Source of the DNA: Sphingomonadales bacterium
Lineage (GTDB): Bacteria > Pseudomonadota > Alphaproteobacteria > Sphingomonadales > Sphingomonadaceae
Direction of reading: 5' to 3'
Assembly (NCBI GenBank): GCA_016720115.1
Contig: JADJXT010000001.1
Location: forward strand, 868,001 to 932,000
Length of the DNA: 64,000 bases
The translations under genes and the position numbers were made by a program. Numbering within the stretch: the first letter of the stretch is position 1; every line of letters begins with the position of its first letter. Shown here in pieces: positions 6,838-15,770 of this stretch. The notes under the pieces were generated by a model that saw only the letters and a list, made by a program, of their open reading frames with translations, was not told the DNA's origin and did not search any database.

Positions 6838-9582
6838 ATGAAGGCCAATGCTGGCATCCAGAAAGCTGTGTTTGCTTTGTCTGCCGCGACTTGCGCGCTG
6901 GTAATGCCGACATATGCCTATGCGCAAGATGAGGCCGCCGACACTGCCGAAGAAGAAGTCGAAATCGTTGTGACCGCGCAAGGACGTGCGCAGGTTCTGT
7001 CCGATGTGCCGGTTGCCATTTCGGCGGTGAATGCCGAAACGCTGCAAAACAGCGGCGCGAACGATATCCGCCAGTTGAACCAGGTTGCGCCTTCGTTGCT
7101 CGTTTCTTCGACCGGCTCGGAAGCCAATGGTTCGGCCCGTATTCGTGGCATCGGTACGGTGGGTGACAACCCCGGTCTCGAAAGCTCGGTTCCGGTGTTT
7201 ATCGATGGCGTTTATCGCTCACGCTCGGGCATCGGCCTCAATGAGCTTGGCGAAATCGACCGGGTTGAAGTCCAGCGCGGCCCGCAGGGCACTTTGGGCG
7301 GACGCAACTCGTCGGCTGGCCTGATCAGCATCTATTCGAAGAAGCCGAGCTTTACCTTCGGCGGCACTGGCGAGCTGACCTATGGCAATTATGATTTCAT
7401 GCGCGCGGCCACCAGCTTCACCGGGCCGATTTCCGAACAGGTCGCTTTTCGCGTTGATGGCGTATATGTGAAGCGCGACGGGTTCTACCGCGACGATACC
7501 AATGGCCGCGATGTGAACAATCGCGACCGCTACTTCCTGCGGGGACAGTTGCTTTTCGAACCCACTGATGATCTGTCGATCCGGCTGATTGCGGATTACA
7601 CCTCGCGCAAAGAGGAATGCTGTGCTGCAACCTTCATCGACGGCACCGTCAATCCTTACATCGGCAATCTGAACAATCTGGCCACGCCGCTCAGCAATGC
7701 TGCGGCCAACAATATCGTCAATGTTCTGCGTGATCTTGGGCAGCCATTGTCGTCCTTGAGCCAGGGATATGGCCGCAAGGTTTCGATCAGCCCCAACCGC
7801 GTTTTCACAGGCGAAACGAAGGACTACGGTTTTTCGGGGCAGATCGACTATGATTTCGGCGGTGCAAAGCTGACCTCGATCACCGCCTATCGCGAATATC
7901 GTTCGGGCCAGGCGTCCGACACCGATTATGGTGAGGTCGATATTCTGTACCGCGCGCCAAGCGATGACGCTTACCGTCAGTTCCACACCTTTACCCAGGA
8001 AGTTCGCCTGCAGGGTGAGGCATTTGGCGGTACGCTCGACTGGCTCGTCGGCGGCTTCTACGCCAATGAAAAGCTGACGGTTCGGGACAATCTCCGGTTC
8101 GGCAACCAATATGGCCGCTTCGCGACCTGCCGCATCATTTCGGGCGGCGGACTGGCTGGGCTCTATTCGCCGACCAACCCGTCCTGTCTCGCCCCTGTCG
8201 TTGGCGCCGCGACCATTTCTGCGGTATCCGGTATTTCCGGGCCGGACATCCTTGCAGCGTTTACGCGCCTCGACACGCTGAACGATCTGGGTACGACGGA
8301 CGACCGTTATTTCCAGAATGGCACCAACTGGGCGCTGTTCACGCACAATATTGTACACATCACCGACACGCTCGATCTGACGCTTGGCTTGCGTTACACC
8401 AACGACAAGAAGAAGTTCAGCGCCACCTTCGGAAATGACAACGTCGCCTGCACCACCATTCAGGCACTCGTCCTTGACGACGCGACCAATCCGTTGACCA
8501 CGGCCACCGCACGTGCACTTGCAGGCGGGCTTATCGGCCTTGGCTGCCAAGGCAACTCGACGGCGGAACTCAATGGTGTTTCGATCAACGACAGCCGCAG
8601 CGAAGATGAGTTTACCGGCACTGCAATCCTTTCATGGAAGGCGACCGATGACCTCTTGCTCTACGGCAGCTTCGCGCGTGGCTACAAGGCAGGCGGTTTC
8701 AACCTTGATCGTTCTGCGCTGAAGTCGCCGATCGTGCCCTTTTCCGCTACAACCGGCGGTGCGCAGGCGCTGGTCGGCAATTTGCAGTTCGATCCCGAAT
8801 TGGTCGACAGCTATGAAATCGGCGCAAAATATGCGACCGGACCTTTCAGCGTCAGCCTTTCGGCATTCCGATCGGATTTCAGCAATTTCCAGCTGAATAC
8901 CTTTAACGGCACCGTGTTCCTCGTGCAGACAATCAATGGCTGCTCGGCCGATCTTGCGGGCGCTGACCGTGACTTGAGCTCGGCGACAGGTGCTTGTGCT
9001 GCCGGTGACGTCGGTTATGGCGTTCGCGCCGAAGGTTTCGAACTCGAAGCCTCGCTGGTTCCCGCGCGCAACTTCCGGATGGCCGCAGGTCTGACCTATG
9101 CCAACACCAGCTATCGCAGCAATCTGGTTGGCAACAAGTCCGGTGCTCCGCTGGATGCCGCCCTGCGCAAGCTGCCGGGTGACAATCTGTCGAATGCGCC
9201 GGAACTGGTGGCGACCACCAGCCTGACCTGGACCCCCGAAATCGGCAGCAGCGGCCTTTCGGGCCTGTTCTACCTCGACGGTCGCTTGACCGGCGATTAC
9301 AACACCGGTTCGGATCTGTTCCCGCAGAAGGAACAGGATGGCTATGCGATCTTCAACGCGCGCATTGGTATTCGCGGCCCCGATGAAGCCTGGTCACTTG
9401 AGTTGTGGGGCCAGAATATCTTCAATCAGGACTATGCGCAGGTTGCGTTCAACACGCCGTTCCAGGCGGGTGGCGCAAGTGCCTCCTTTGTCGATCCCCA
9501 ATTCCCCGGTGGTCGCCAGCTCTTTTCGCACTTCCTGGCAGAACCGCGCACTTACGGGATCACCCTGCGCGGCAAATTCTGA
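6838..9582 (+). CDS. TonB-dependent outer-membrane receptor
   Basis: 914-aa outer-membrane active transporter. The ATG at 6838 is preferred over one at 6820 because AAGGAGAG lies just upstream and a signal peptide follows (residues 1-30, AYA cleavage). A TonB box-like segment EIVVTA lies at 42-47, followed by the plug domain (about 55-165, with RIRGIGTVGDNPG and EVQRGPQGTLGGRN) and a long beta-barrel ending in Phe (LRGKF), as needed for outer-membrane insertion. It resembles the large FecA/CirA-like receptors abundant in sphingomonads. Substrate cannot be assigned; the upstream exported amidohydrolase may be functionally linked. Confidence 0.93.
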   Translation: MKANAGIQKAVFALSAATCALVMPTYAYAQDEAADTAEEEVEIVVTAQGRAQVLSDVPVAISAVNAETLQNSGANDIRQLNQVAPSLLVSSTGSEANGSARIRGIGTVGDNPGLESSVPVFIDGVYRSRSGIGLNELGEIDRVEVQRGPQGTLGGRNSSAGLISIYSKKPSFTFGGTGELTYGNYDFMRAATSFTGPISEQVAFRVDGVYVKRDGFYRDDTNGRDVNNRDRYFLRGQLLFEPTDDLSIRLIADYTSRKEECCAATFIDGTVNPYIGNLNNLATPLSNAAANNIVNVLRDLGQPLSSLSQGYGRKVSISPNRVFTGETKDYGFSGQIDYDFGGAKLTSITAYREYRSGQASDTDYGEVDILYRAPSDDAYRQFHTFTQEVRLQGEAFGGTLDWLVGGFYANEKLTVRDNLRFGNQYGRFATCRIISGGGLAGLYSPTNPSCLAPVVGAATISAVSGISGPDILAAFTRLDTLNDLGTTDDRYFQNGTNWALFTHNIVHITDTLDLTLGLRYTNDKKKFSATFGNDNVACTTIQALVLDDATNPLTTATARALAGGLIGLGCQGNSTAELNGVSINDSRSEDEFTGTAILSWKATDDLLLYGSFARGYKAGGFNLDRSALKSPIVPFSATTGGAQALVGNLQFDPELVDSYEIGAKYATGPFSVSLSAFRSDFSNFQLNTFNGTVFLVQTINGCSADLAGADRDLSSATGACAAGDVGYGVRAEGFELEASLVPARNFRMAAGLTYANTSYRSNLVGNKSGAPLDAALRKLPGDNLSNAPELVATTSLTWTPEIGSSGLSGLFYLDGRLTGDYNTGSDLFPQKEQDGYAIFNARIGIRGPDEAWSLELWGQNIFNQDYAQVAFNTPFQAGGASASFVDPQFPGGRQLFSHFLAEPRTYGITLRGKF

Positions 9583-9602
9583 CCACGATCGACAGGAAAA
9601 AG

Positions 9603-9629
9603 AAAAGGCCCGCTTCGACGGGCCTTTTT
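9603..9629 (+). terminator. Bidirectional rho-independent terminator
   Basis: Stem AAAAGGCCCG/CGGGCCTTTT with loop CTTCGA and a T-run on both strands. It sits between the convergent TonB receptor and rhlE genes. Confidence 0.85.
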
Positions 9630-9650
9630 CGTTCAACGCAATGCAATCTG

Positions 9651-10985
9651 TCAGAGCGGGATGGCAACGTTCAGGAAGTCGGGCATCGGGCCGTTCCAGT
9701 CGCCATCGTCCCTATTGTCATCGCTTCGTTCGATGGCGGGTTTGCCACGCTTGCCGGTGTCCGTCTTTGCGGGCCGGGCAGGCGCTTTGGGTTCGCGCCG
9801 TTCTTTCTGTTCAACCGCTGCCTTGCGGCGCGACGGGCGCTCATGCCCGGGCTCATCCGGATTTTCGATAGGGGCCCGCTGCAGGCGTTCGATCTTCAGG
9901 CCGATCAGCTTCTCGATATTGTCGATCGCTTCCTCGTCGGCCTTGGTGACGAAAGTGAAAGCCTTGCCCTTCGCGCCCGCGCGACCGGTGCGGCCGATGC
10001 GGTGGACATAATCGTCAGGATGCCAGGGCGCGTCAAAGTTGAACACATGGCTGACACCCTTGATATCCAGGCCGCGCGCGGCAACGTCAGAGGCTACGAG
10101 AAGGTTGATTGCGCCGCTCTTGAATGCGTCCAACTGCCGCTGGCGCGATGCCTGATCGATATCGCCATGGATCTCGCCCGACCGGAAGCCGTGCTTCTGC
10201 AGGCTCTTGTTGAGTTCACGCACGGTGGTCTTGCGATTGCAGAAGATGATGGCGGTGTGTACATCTTCGCTACGCAACAGGCCCCGCAGCATTTCGCGTT
10301 TCTTCATTGGCGCAACGTCGACCAGCTTGGCTTCGATGTTGGCGTTCGATGAAGCGGGGCGCGCAACTTCGATATATTTGGGGTTGGACAGGAACTTGTC
10401 GGCCAGTTTCTTGATCGGCGGGGGCATGGTTGCCGAAAACAGCAGCGTTTGCCGCGTGGTTGGCAATTTGGTGCAGATATTCTCGATGTCGGGGATGAAG
10501 CCCATGTCGAGCATGCGATCCGCTTCGTCGATGACGAGCAGCTCGCAGCCATTGAGCAGTATGTTGCCGCGTTCGAACAGGTCCATAAGACGGCCCGGCG
10601 TGGCGATCAGCACGTCGACGCCCTTCTGGAGCGCCTTTACCTGATCCCCCATCGATACACCGCCAATCAGCAGCGCCATCGAAAGCTTGTGATTCTTGCC
10701 ATATTTCTCGAAATTTTCGGCGACCTGGGCCGCGAGTTCGCGGGTCGGCTCAAGAATGAGGCTGCGCGGCATGCGCGCGCGTGCACGGCCATGGGCGAGA
10801 ATGTCGATCATCGGCAGCACGAACGAGGCCGTCTTGCCGGTGCCGGTTTGCGCGATACCAATCAGGTCGCGCATCATCAGGACAGACGGGATGGCCTGCG
10901 CCTGAATTGGCGTCGGCGTGTCATATCCTGCGGTGGTGACCGCAGTCAAAAGTTCATCGGAAAGGCCGAGATCGGCAAAGGACAT
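9651..10985 (-). CDS. rhlE: DEAD-box ATP-dependent RNA helicase, RhlE type
   Basis: 444-aa helicase that remodels RNA, probably in ribosome assembly or mRNA turnover. Visible motifs are motif I AQTGTGKT (45-52), the DEAD box VIDEADRM (about 153-160), SAT (motif III) and HRIGRTGRAG (motif VI). A charged C-terminal tail rich in Arg/Lys/Glu (about 380-444) is typical of RhlE proteins. A second DEAD-box helicase at 61781-63562 carries a DbpA RNA-binding domain, so the two are not duplicates. Confidence 0.92.
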   Translation of the reverse strand: MSFADLGLSDELLTAVTTAGYDTPTPIQAQAIPSVLMMRDLIGIAQTGTGKTASFVLPMIDILAHGRARARMPRSLILEPTRELAAQVAENFEKYGKNHKLSMALLIGGVSMGDQVKALQKGVDVLIATPGRLMDLFERGNILLNGCELLVIDEADRMLDMGFIPDIENICTKLPTTRQTLLFSATMPPPIKKLADKFLSNPKYIEVARPASSNANIEAKLVDVAPMKKREMLRGLLRSEDVHTAIIFCNRKTTVRELNKSLQKHGFRSGEIHGDIDQASRQRQLDAFKSGAINLLVASDVAARGLDIKGVSHVFNFDAPWHPDDYVHRIGRTGRAGAKGKAFTFVTKADEEAIDNIEKLIGLKIERLQRAPIENPDEPGHERPSRRKAAVEQKERREPKAPARPAKTDTGKRGKPAIERSDDNRDDGDWNGPMPDFLNVAIPL

Positions 10986-11092
10986 AAAGTTCCAATATAC
11001 AGGAAGGAAGTAAGCCGGTCAGCGCTTCCCCACGCGTCCGGTGCGCGGCGATTGGCGAAACATAGCCAAAAAGTCAAGGAAATTGGCGTGTC

Positions 11093-11572
11093 TTACTCGG
11101 GCACGAGCAAGCGGAACTTGTCGATTTCGCACTTTGCCCCTGTGCGGGCATGCAGGATGTCGCGATCGACGCACAGTTTTCCGTCTTTCGACCGTTCAAC
11201 ATAGGCGCCAGCATAGAATTCACGGGCAAGGCAGCCATCGCCGAGATAGGCCCGGATCAACTGACGTTCCCGGGTAACCAGATCGAGGCTGTTTTTCGGC
11301 CCGGGGCGAGAGGCAACAAGCCGGTCCATCAGCAGGCATTTACCAATCTTTTCCTCGTTATAGACAACTGCATTTCGCTTTTCCGTTCGGCCTGCAGATG
11401 CAGGTACAGGCTGGTTTGGAAAACGGATGATGACGCGCTGTTCGATCCGCGCCTGATAACCATGCATGCCGTCGAGCAGTTCGACAAGCGAGCGCACGGT
11501 CCGACCGTGCGCATCATAAGCGACGCCGAAGGCGATCGTTAAGCCGACAATGACAATCAGTAAAATGCGCAA
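11093..11572 (-). CDS. Hypothetical exported or membrane-anchored protein
   Basis: 159 aa, not recognised. A hydrophobic N-terminus (MRILLIVIVGLTIAFGVAY) looks like a signal anchor, followed by a short putative helical part and a C-terminal region with four Cys residues that may form disulfides (KCLLMD, DGCLARE, KLCVDRD, AKCEID). The start appears to be TTG at 11572; no upstream ATG exists in frame and the hydrophobic segment begins directly there. It stands alone between rhlE and a divergent dehydrogenase gene. Confidence 0.6.
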   Translation of the reverse strand: MRILLIVIVGLTIAFGVAYDAHGRTVRSLVELLDGMHGYQARIEQRVIIRFPNQPVPASAGRTEKRNAVVYNEEKIGKCLLMDRLVASRPGPKNSLDLVTRERQLIRAYLGDGCLAREFYAGAYVERSKDGKLCVDRDILHARTGAKCEIDKFRLLVPE

Positions 11573-11695
11573 TGCCGGATCCCGACCAGAATTCGCCTCT
11601 GTTTGCCATTAAGGGTAACGGTTGAACGGAGCATTAATCCAGCCCTATGAAGCGGTAGCGGTCGAGTCAATCGGATCGGAAGCAGGAGCGGCGAT

Positions 11696-13141
11696 TTGCC
11701 AGACAATGTGATATTCGAACGGCTGGGCCAGATTCTGGGGCCGAAAGGATTTGTGATCAATCCGGCTGAGATTGCTCCCTGGACGACCGATTGGCGCGGT
11801 CGCTATACCGGCAGGGCGGCTGCATTGCTTGCCCCGGCATCCACCGAAGAAGTGTCCGAGATCGTGAAGCTGGCCAACGTGCATCGGCTGGCGCTGGTCC
11901 CGCAAGGCGGCAATAGCGGCATGGTCGCTGGCGCAACCCCGGACGGCACGGGCGAGAGCTTCCTTCTTTCGTTGCGACGGATGAACCGCATCGAAGAGGT
12001 TGATGTCCAATCGAAGTTGGTCCGCTGCGAGGCGGGCGTCATCTTGCAGAATCTGCACGATGCAGTGGCTGAATCGGGGCTGCGTTTTCCATTGACGCTC
12101 GGCGGAAAGGGCTCTGCCACGGTAGGAGGGTTGATTTCAACCAATGCCGGAGGAACGCAGGTATTGCGGCATGGCACAATGCGCAATCTGGTCGCCGGGA
12201 TAGAGGCCGTGTTGCCGGACGGATCGGTTTTCAACGCGCTCGCGCCGCTGAAAAAAGACAATCGCGGTTACGATTTGAAGCATCTGCTGATCGGGGCCGA
12301 AGGAACGATAGGCGTTGTAACCCGGGCAACCTTGCATCTGGTGCCGGCATTGCTCGAACGGGCGGTCGCCTGGGTTGCCGTCGACTCGCCCTCTGCCGCA
12401 TATGAACTCTTGCTCGCGGCTCTGGCGGAGTTTCCTGCGGCGCTGGAAGGGTTTGAGATTTTGCCCAATGCCGCACTCGACCATGTGCTCAAACATATTC
12501 CCGGAACACGTCCGCCTTTGGAAGGCGCTTATGGCTGGCATATCGTTATGGAGCTGGCAAAAGATCGTATCGGGCAGGACCGGCCATCTCTCGCTGCCGA
12601 GCAATTTCTGGGTAAGATGCTGGAAGACGGGCTGGCCAGAAATGCAGTTGTCGCCGCCAATGAAGCGCAGGCCGAAGTCTTTTGGAAAATTCGCGACTCC
12701 ATTGCCGAAGCCGAACGGGCGGAAGGCCCCGCGCTACAGCATGACATCAGCGTTCCTGTCGCTTCGATGGCGCGTTTCATCGAACAGGAATCTCCGGATA
12801 TAGCGGCCCGTTATCCCGGCACTTCCGTGGTTGCCTTTGGCCATCTGGGCGACGGCAATATTCACTATCATGTGAAGGCGCCTGCCGGTGTTGCGCCCGA
12901 TAATTGGTATGCGGAATATTCGGCGCGCATCAGTGCCGATGTCTATGACAGGGTAACACAATATGGCGGATCGATTTCGGCCGAACATGGCATAGGGCAA
13001 GCCAAGCTGGCGGAATTTGTGCGATTGTCCGATCCAGCACGCTTGACTGCATTGCGGGGCATCAAGGCGGCGCTTGATCCCTTGGGCATCATGAACCCCG
13101 GCAAACTCGTTCCTCTTGCCAGCAAGCCTGCCTCCGCCTAA
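11696..13141 (+). CDS. FAD-linked D-2-hydroxyacid dehydrogenase (GlcD/D-lactate dehydrogenase family)
   Basis: Oxidises a D-2-hydroxyacid (D-lactate, D-2-hydroxyglutarate or similar) with FAD. 481 aa. The FAD-binding PCMH domain covers about residues 35-215 (PQGGNSGMVAGATP, then the STNAGGTQVLRHG pyrophosphate-binding segment). The C-terminal FAD-oxidase domain contains HLGDGNIHYHV and SAEHGIGQAK, which supply active-site and metal ligands in this family. The start is a TTG at 11696, preceded by AGGAGCGG; no nearby in-frame ATG would keep the FAD domain intact. A sapC gene follows after 44 bases and may be co-transcribed. Confidence 0.88.
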   Translation: MPDNVIFERLGQILGPKGFVINPAEIAPWTTDWRGRYTGRAAALLAPASTEEVSEIVKLANVHRLALVPQGGNSGMVAGATPDGTGESFLLSLRRMNRIEEVDVQSKLVRCEAGVILQNLHDAVAESGLRFPLTLGGKGSATVGGLISTNAGGTQVLRHGTMRNLVAGIEAVLPDGSVFNALAPLKKDNRGYDLKHLLIGAEGTIGVVTRATLHLVPALLERAVAWVAVDSPSAAYELLLAALAEFPAALEGFEILPNAALDHVLKHIPGTRPPLEGAYGWHIVMELAKDRIGQDRPSLAAEQFLGKMLEDGLARNAVVAANEAQAEVFWKIRDSIAEAERAEGPALQHDISVPVASMARFIEQESPDIAARYPGTSVVAFGHLGDGNIHYHVKAPAGVAPDNWYAEYSARISADVYDRVTQYGGSISAEHGIGQAKLAEFVRLSDPARLTALRGIKAALDPLGIMNPGKLVPLASKPASA

Positions 13142-13185
13142 AGCCGCCCGCAATCTTTCATTCAATCCAGACAACGGAGTTACTG

Positions 13186-13968
13186 ATGGCTACCCAGCCC
13201 GTGCAGCAAGGCCTGCCCCTCTTTTACAAAGACCTCGTGCCGCTGAACAGCAACGAGCATGCGAATTACAAGAGCCGCTCGGTCGACAATGCCAACTTCA
13301 TGCAAGGGCAGCATGCCATCCCGCTGACCGTTGAGGAATTTGTTTCGGCCGCGCGCCATTTCCCGATCATCTTTTCGGCAGGTGACAACCCGGTTCCGCT
13401 GGCGTTGATGGGCATGAACGAAGGCGTGAACGTTTTCATGGATGAGAATGGCAAGTTCAACAATCCGGTCTATCTGCCTGCCTATATTCGCCGCTATCCC
13501 TTCATGCTCGCGCGCCTGCGTCCCGATAGCGACGAATTGTCGCTCTGCTTCGATCCGACTTCGGATGCGCTGGGCGAATTCAAAAAGGAAGGCGAGGCTC
13601 TGTTTGAGGGAACCGAGCCGACCCAGATGACCAAAGATATCCTGAAATTCTGCGAAGATTTCGAGCAGGCCGGTGCACGCACCCAGGCATTCGTCGAAGA
13701 ACTGAAGAAGCTGGAACTGTTGATGGAAGGCGAAGTCGCGATCCAGCAGGAAGGCAGCGAAAATCCGTTCGTTTACCGCGGTTTTCAAATGGTGAACGAA
13801 GAAAAGCTGCGCGATCTGCGCGGAGACGAACTGCGCAAGATGAGCCAGAGCGGAATGCTTCCGCTGATCTATGCCCATCTTTTCTCATTGAATCTCGTGC
13901 GCGACGTGTTTGCAATGCAAATGCAGCAGGGTAAGGTTCCCCAGCCGGTCGAGTTGCCAACCGTTTGA
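13186..13968 (+). CDS. SapC family protein
   Basis: 260-aa member of the SapC family (named after a Campylobacter S-layer-associated protein), common in sphingomonads and other proteobacteria. Family features seen are FYKDLVPLNSNEHANYK near the N-terminus, HFPIIFSAGDNPVPLAL in the first third and the C-terminal SGMLPLIYAHLFSL segment. It has no signal peptide. Biochemical function is unknown; members often lie beside TonB receptors or tryptophan halogenases, which is not the case here. A GGAG ribosome site precedes the ATG. Confidence 0.85.
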   Translation: MATQPVQQGLPLFYKDLVPLNSNEHANYKSRSVDNANFMQGQHAIPLTVEEFVSAARHFPIIFSAGDNPVPLALMGMNEGVNVFMDENGKFNNPVYLPAYIRRYPFMLARLRPDSDELSLCFDPTSDALGEFKKEGEALFEGTEPTQMTKDILKFCEDFEQAGARTQAFVEELKKLELLMEGEVAIQQEGSENPFVYRGFQMVNEEKLRDLRGDELRKMSQSGMLPLIYAHLFSLNLVRDVFAMQMQQGKVPQPVELPTV

Positions 13969-13978
13969 TGTGAAACGG

Positions 13979-14004
13979 GGCGGCCCGACGAGAGGAGGGC
14001 CGCC
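13979..14004 (+). promoter_or_regulatory. Hairpin presenting the ribosome binding site of the cytochrome b561 gene
   Basis: Stem GGCGGCCC (13979-13986) pairs with GGGCCGCC (13997-14004), and the start codon begins at 14005. The 10-base loop GACGAGAGGA holds the purine-rich Shine-Dalgarno element, which continues into the stem (GGAGGG). This places the ribosome site under control of RNA folding or of an antisense RNA with a CCUCCC-type loop. Confidence 0.5.
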
Positions 14005-14532
14005 ATGATTTCAAAATACGGTAAAGTCGCAATCGCTTTTCACTGGCTGATCGCCCTGTTGGTGATCGCCAATTTCGTACTTGTCAGCATGGCGGAAGAT
14101 CTGCCGCGCGAAGCGCGAGGTGCCTTGATGTCGCCGCACAAGGCGGTCGGGGTCGCGATCCTGCTCCTGTCAGTGGCTCGCCTGTTCTGGCGGTTCGGCC
14201 ACAAGCCACCGCCGTTGCCGACCAGCATTCCCGCCTGGCAGGCGGGGTTGGGCAAATTTGTCCATCTGCTTTTCTACTTCCTGATTATTGCGGTTCCGCT
14301 TTCCGGATGGCTGATGGCCTCGGCGCATCCACAAGCGCCGCCAGTTGACTTTTTCGGCCTGTTCGATGCGACGCTTCCGTTGGGCAAAAGCAAGGAGTTG
14401 GCCGGTTTCGGCCACGACGCGCACGAAATCCTCACAAAGCCGCTTTTCCTTTTGATATTACTGCATATTATTGGGGCGCTGAAGCATCAGTTCGCAGACC
14501 GTTTACCCTTCGTTCAGCGGATGTGGCCTTAG
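14005..14532 (+). CDS. Cytochrome b561 family protein
   Basis: 175-aa inner-membrane di-heme b-type cytochrome of the bacterial CybB group, which moves electrons between the quinone pool and oxidants such as superoxide. Four membrane segments are visible, with candidate heme His residues in FHWLIALL (segment 1), MSPHKAVG, KFVHLLFY and LLHIIGALKHQF (segment 4). It starts 36 bases after sapC, immediately behind a hairpin containing its ribosome binding site. The electron donor and acceptor are unknown. Confidence 0.88.
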   Translation: MISKYGKVAIAFHWLIALLVIANFVLVSMAEDLPREARGALMSPHKAVGVAILLLSVARLFWRFGHKPPPLPTSIPAWQAGLGKFVHLLFYFLIIAVPLSGWLMASAHPQAPPVDFFGLFDATLPLGKSKELAGFGHDAHEILTKPLFLLILLHIIGALKHQFADRLPFVQRMWP

Positions 14533-14630
14533 GCAGATTACCCGCAATAGAAGGGCTATTCGTCCCACTGATACGAGTTGATACACACTCAGCTATTGAT
14601 TTGCGGGACCGAAACTCCCATCTTAACAAC

Positions 14631-14730
14631 AGGACGGACATCCCCCCTCCCTTGTCCGTCCTACGGCGCTGTAGGTCAGCGCCACCTCCCTGAACCTTGG
14701 CCACCCCGGATTATTCCGGGGTGGTTTTTT
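14631..14730 (+). ncRNA. Candidate small RNA with C-rich anti-Shine-Dalgarno loops
   Basis: Three consecutive structures with no coding sequence. Hairpin 1 has a perfect 10-bp stem AGGACGGACA/TGTCCGTCCT (14631-14640 with 14653-14662) and loop TCCCCCCTCCCT. Hairpin 2 has a 7-bp stem GGCGCTG/CAGCGCC (14665-14671 with 14677-14683), followed by an unpaired ACCTCCC. The third is a strong rho-independent terminator (14701-14730). Exposed CCUCCC sequences complementary to Shine-Dalgarno sites are typical of several alphaproteobacterial trans-acting sRNA families. The 5' end could lie upstream of 14631; the promoter is not resolved. A 3' UTR of cytochrome b561 is an alternative. Confidence 0.6.
14701..14730 (+). 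terminator. Rho-independent terminator
   Basis: 9-bp stem CCACCCCGG/CCGGGGTGG with loop ATTATT followed by six T. It ends the small-RNA candidate or the cytochrome b561 transcript. The opposite strand lacks a T-run. Confidence 0.9.
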
Positions 14731-14760
14731 CTGGGGTTCGGGAAATTGCGGTTTTGGAAG

Positions 14761-15657
14761 TTATTCTGCCGCCATCGGCATATTTGCACCGCCCGCCAAT
14801 TCGGCCAGCAGCGCCAGCAGTTCGGTAACAACCGCACTGGTTGCCCTGAGTCCGGGGCCAGGCTCGCGCAATTCCGAATCGAGGTAAAGTGAGCGATCCA
14901 CCTCTATCTGAATTGCGTGGATGTTATTTTGCACTTTTCCATGCCTGCGCAGGATATAATCGCCAGAATAGGGATGGTTGAGCGCCGCGGCCACACCGGT
15001 CTGTTTCAACCGCTGCAATAGCATTTCCGAATAGAGCGATGATGCGCTTTGCCCGAATCGGTCGCCTATGACGATTTGCGGTCGGTAGCCTCCCACCGGT
15101 AACAGCGGGGGCATTGAATGGATGTCGACCAGCAGCGCGACGCCATAGCGGTTGCGGATATCCCGCAAAGCCAGTTCGACGGATTTGTGATACGGCCTGT
15201 GAAAGCCGCTCAGTCTTTGTTCGATGTCATGTGCGTCGAATGGACGCAGCCAGATGTCGCCGCACTGCGTCAGCCTGCGGGGGATCAGGCCCAGTCCGCC
15301 GCGCATCTTGGCACTGCCCGACACCTTTCGACCACCCGCACCGCCCTTCACCATTTCCGGGTCGAGTTCATCCTCACCCCGGTTCAGGTCCATCCATGCG
15401 CGGGCGCGGTTGGCGACAATGGCAGGCATTCCACTTGCGATCGCCGTGGTGACAAGGCGGTCGGCATAACGATCTTCGAGCCTTTGCAATTCGGCGGGGG
15501 TGATTCGCAGATTGTCGAGCAACTGGGCGGAATATTCCCGTCCGGCATGCGGGACGGATATGAGTATGGGCAGGCTGGGCGAATCCAGATTGAACCGCTG
15601 GAATCCGCAGTTTTCGTTGTTTTCGGAGCTATCGACGCAGTCCGTTTGATCCATCAC
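14761..15657 (-). CDS. N-formylglutamate amidohydrolase family protein
   Basis: 298-aa member of the HutG-type N-formylglutamate amidohydrolase family (zinc amidohydrolases acting on N-formyl-L-glutamate in histidine degradation or on related N-formyl amino acids). Family landmarks are ISVPHAGREY near the N-terminus, MDLNRGEDELDP, LVDIHSMPP and NHPYSGDYILRRHG. No other hut gene is nearby, so a role in histidine use is not supported by context. It is divergent from cpdR. Confidence 0.85.
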   Translation of the reverse strand: MMDQTDCVDSSENNENCGFQRFNLDSPSLPILISVPHAGREYSAQLLDNLRITPAELQRLEDRYADRLVTTAIASGMPAIVANRARAWMDLNRGEDELDPEMVKGGAGGRKVSGSAKMRGGLGLIPRRLTQCGDIWLRPFDAHDIEQRLSGFHRPYHKSVELALRDIRNRYGVALLVDIHSMPPLLPVGGYRPQIVIGDRFGQSASSLYSEMLLQRLKQTGVAAALNHPYSGDYILRRHGKVQNNIHAIQIEVDRSLYLDSELREPGPGLRATSAVVTELLALLAELAGGANMPMAAE

Positions 15658-15770
15658 AGTGCTGGATAGGACAAAATTGGTAAATGCGGTGCAATATTTT
15701 TACTGTCTGATGGTATCAAAGCCTTGATCGAGACTCGCAAAGGCAAAAATGCCGGATGACAGGACAGGCA

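Noticed and set aside
7219..8550. Minus-strand frame inside the first TonB receptor gene
   Set aside because: The receptor frame carries clear plug and barrel features; the antisense frame does not.
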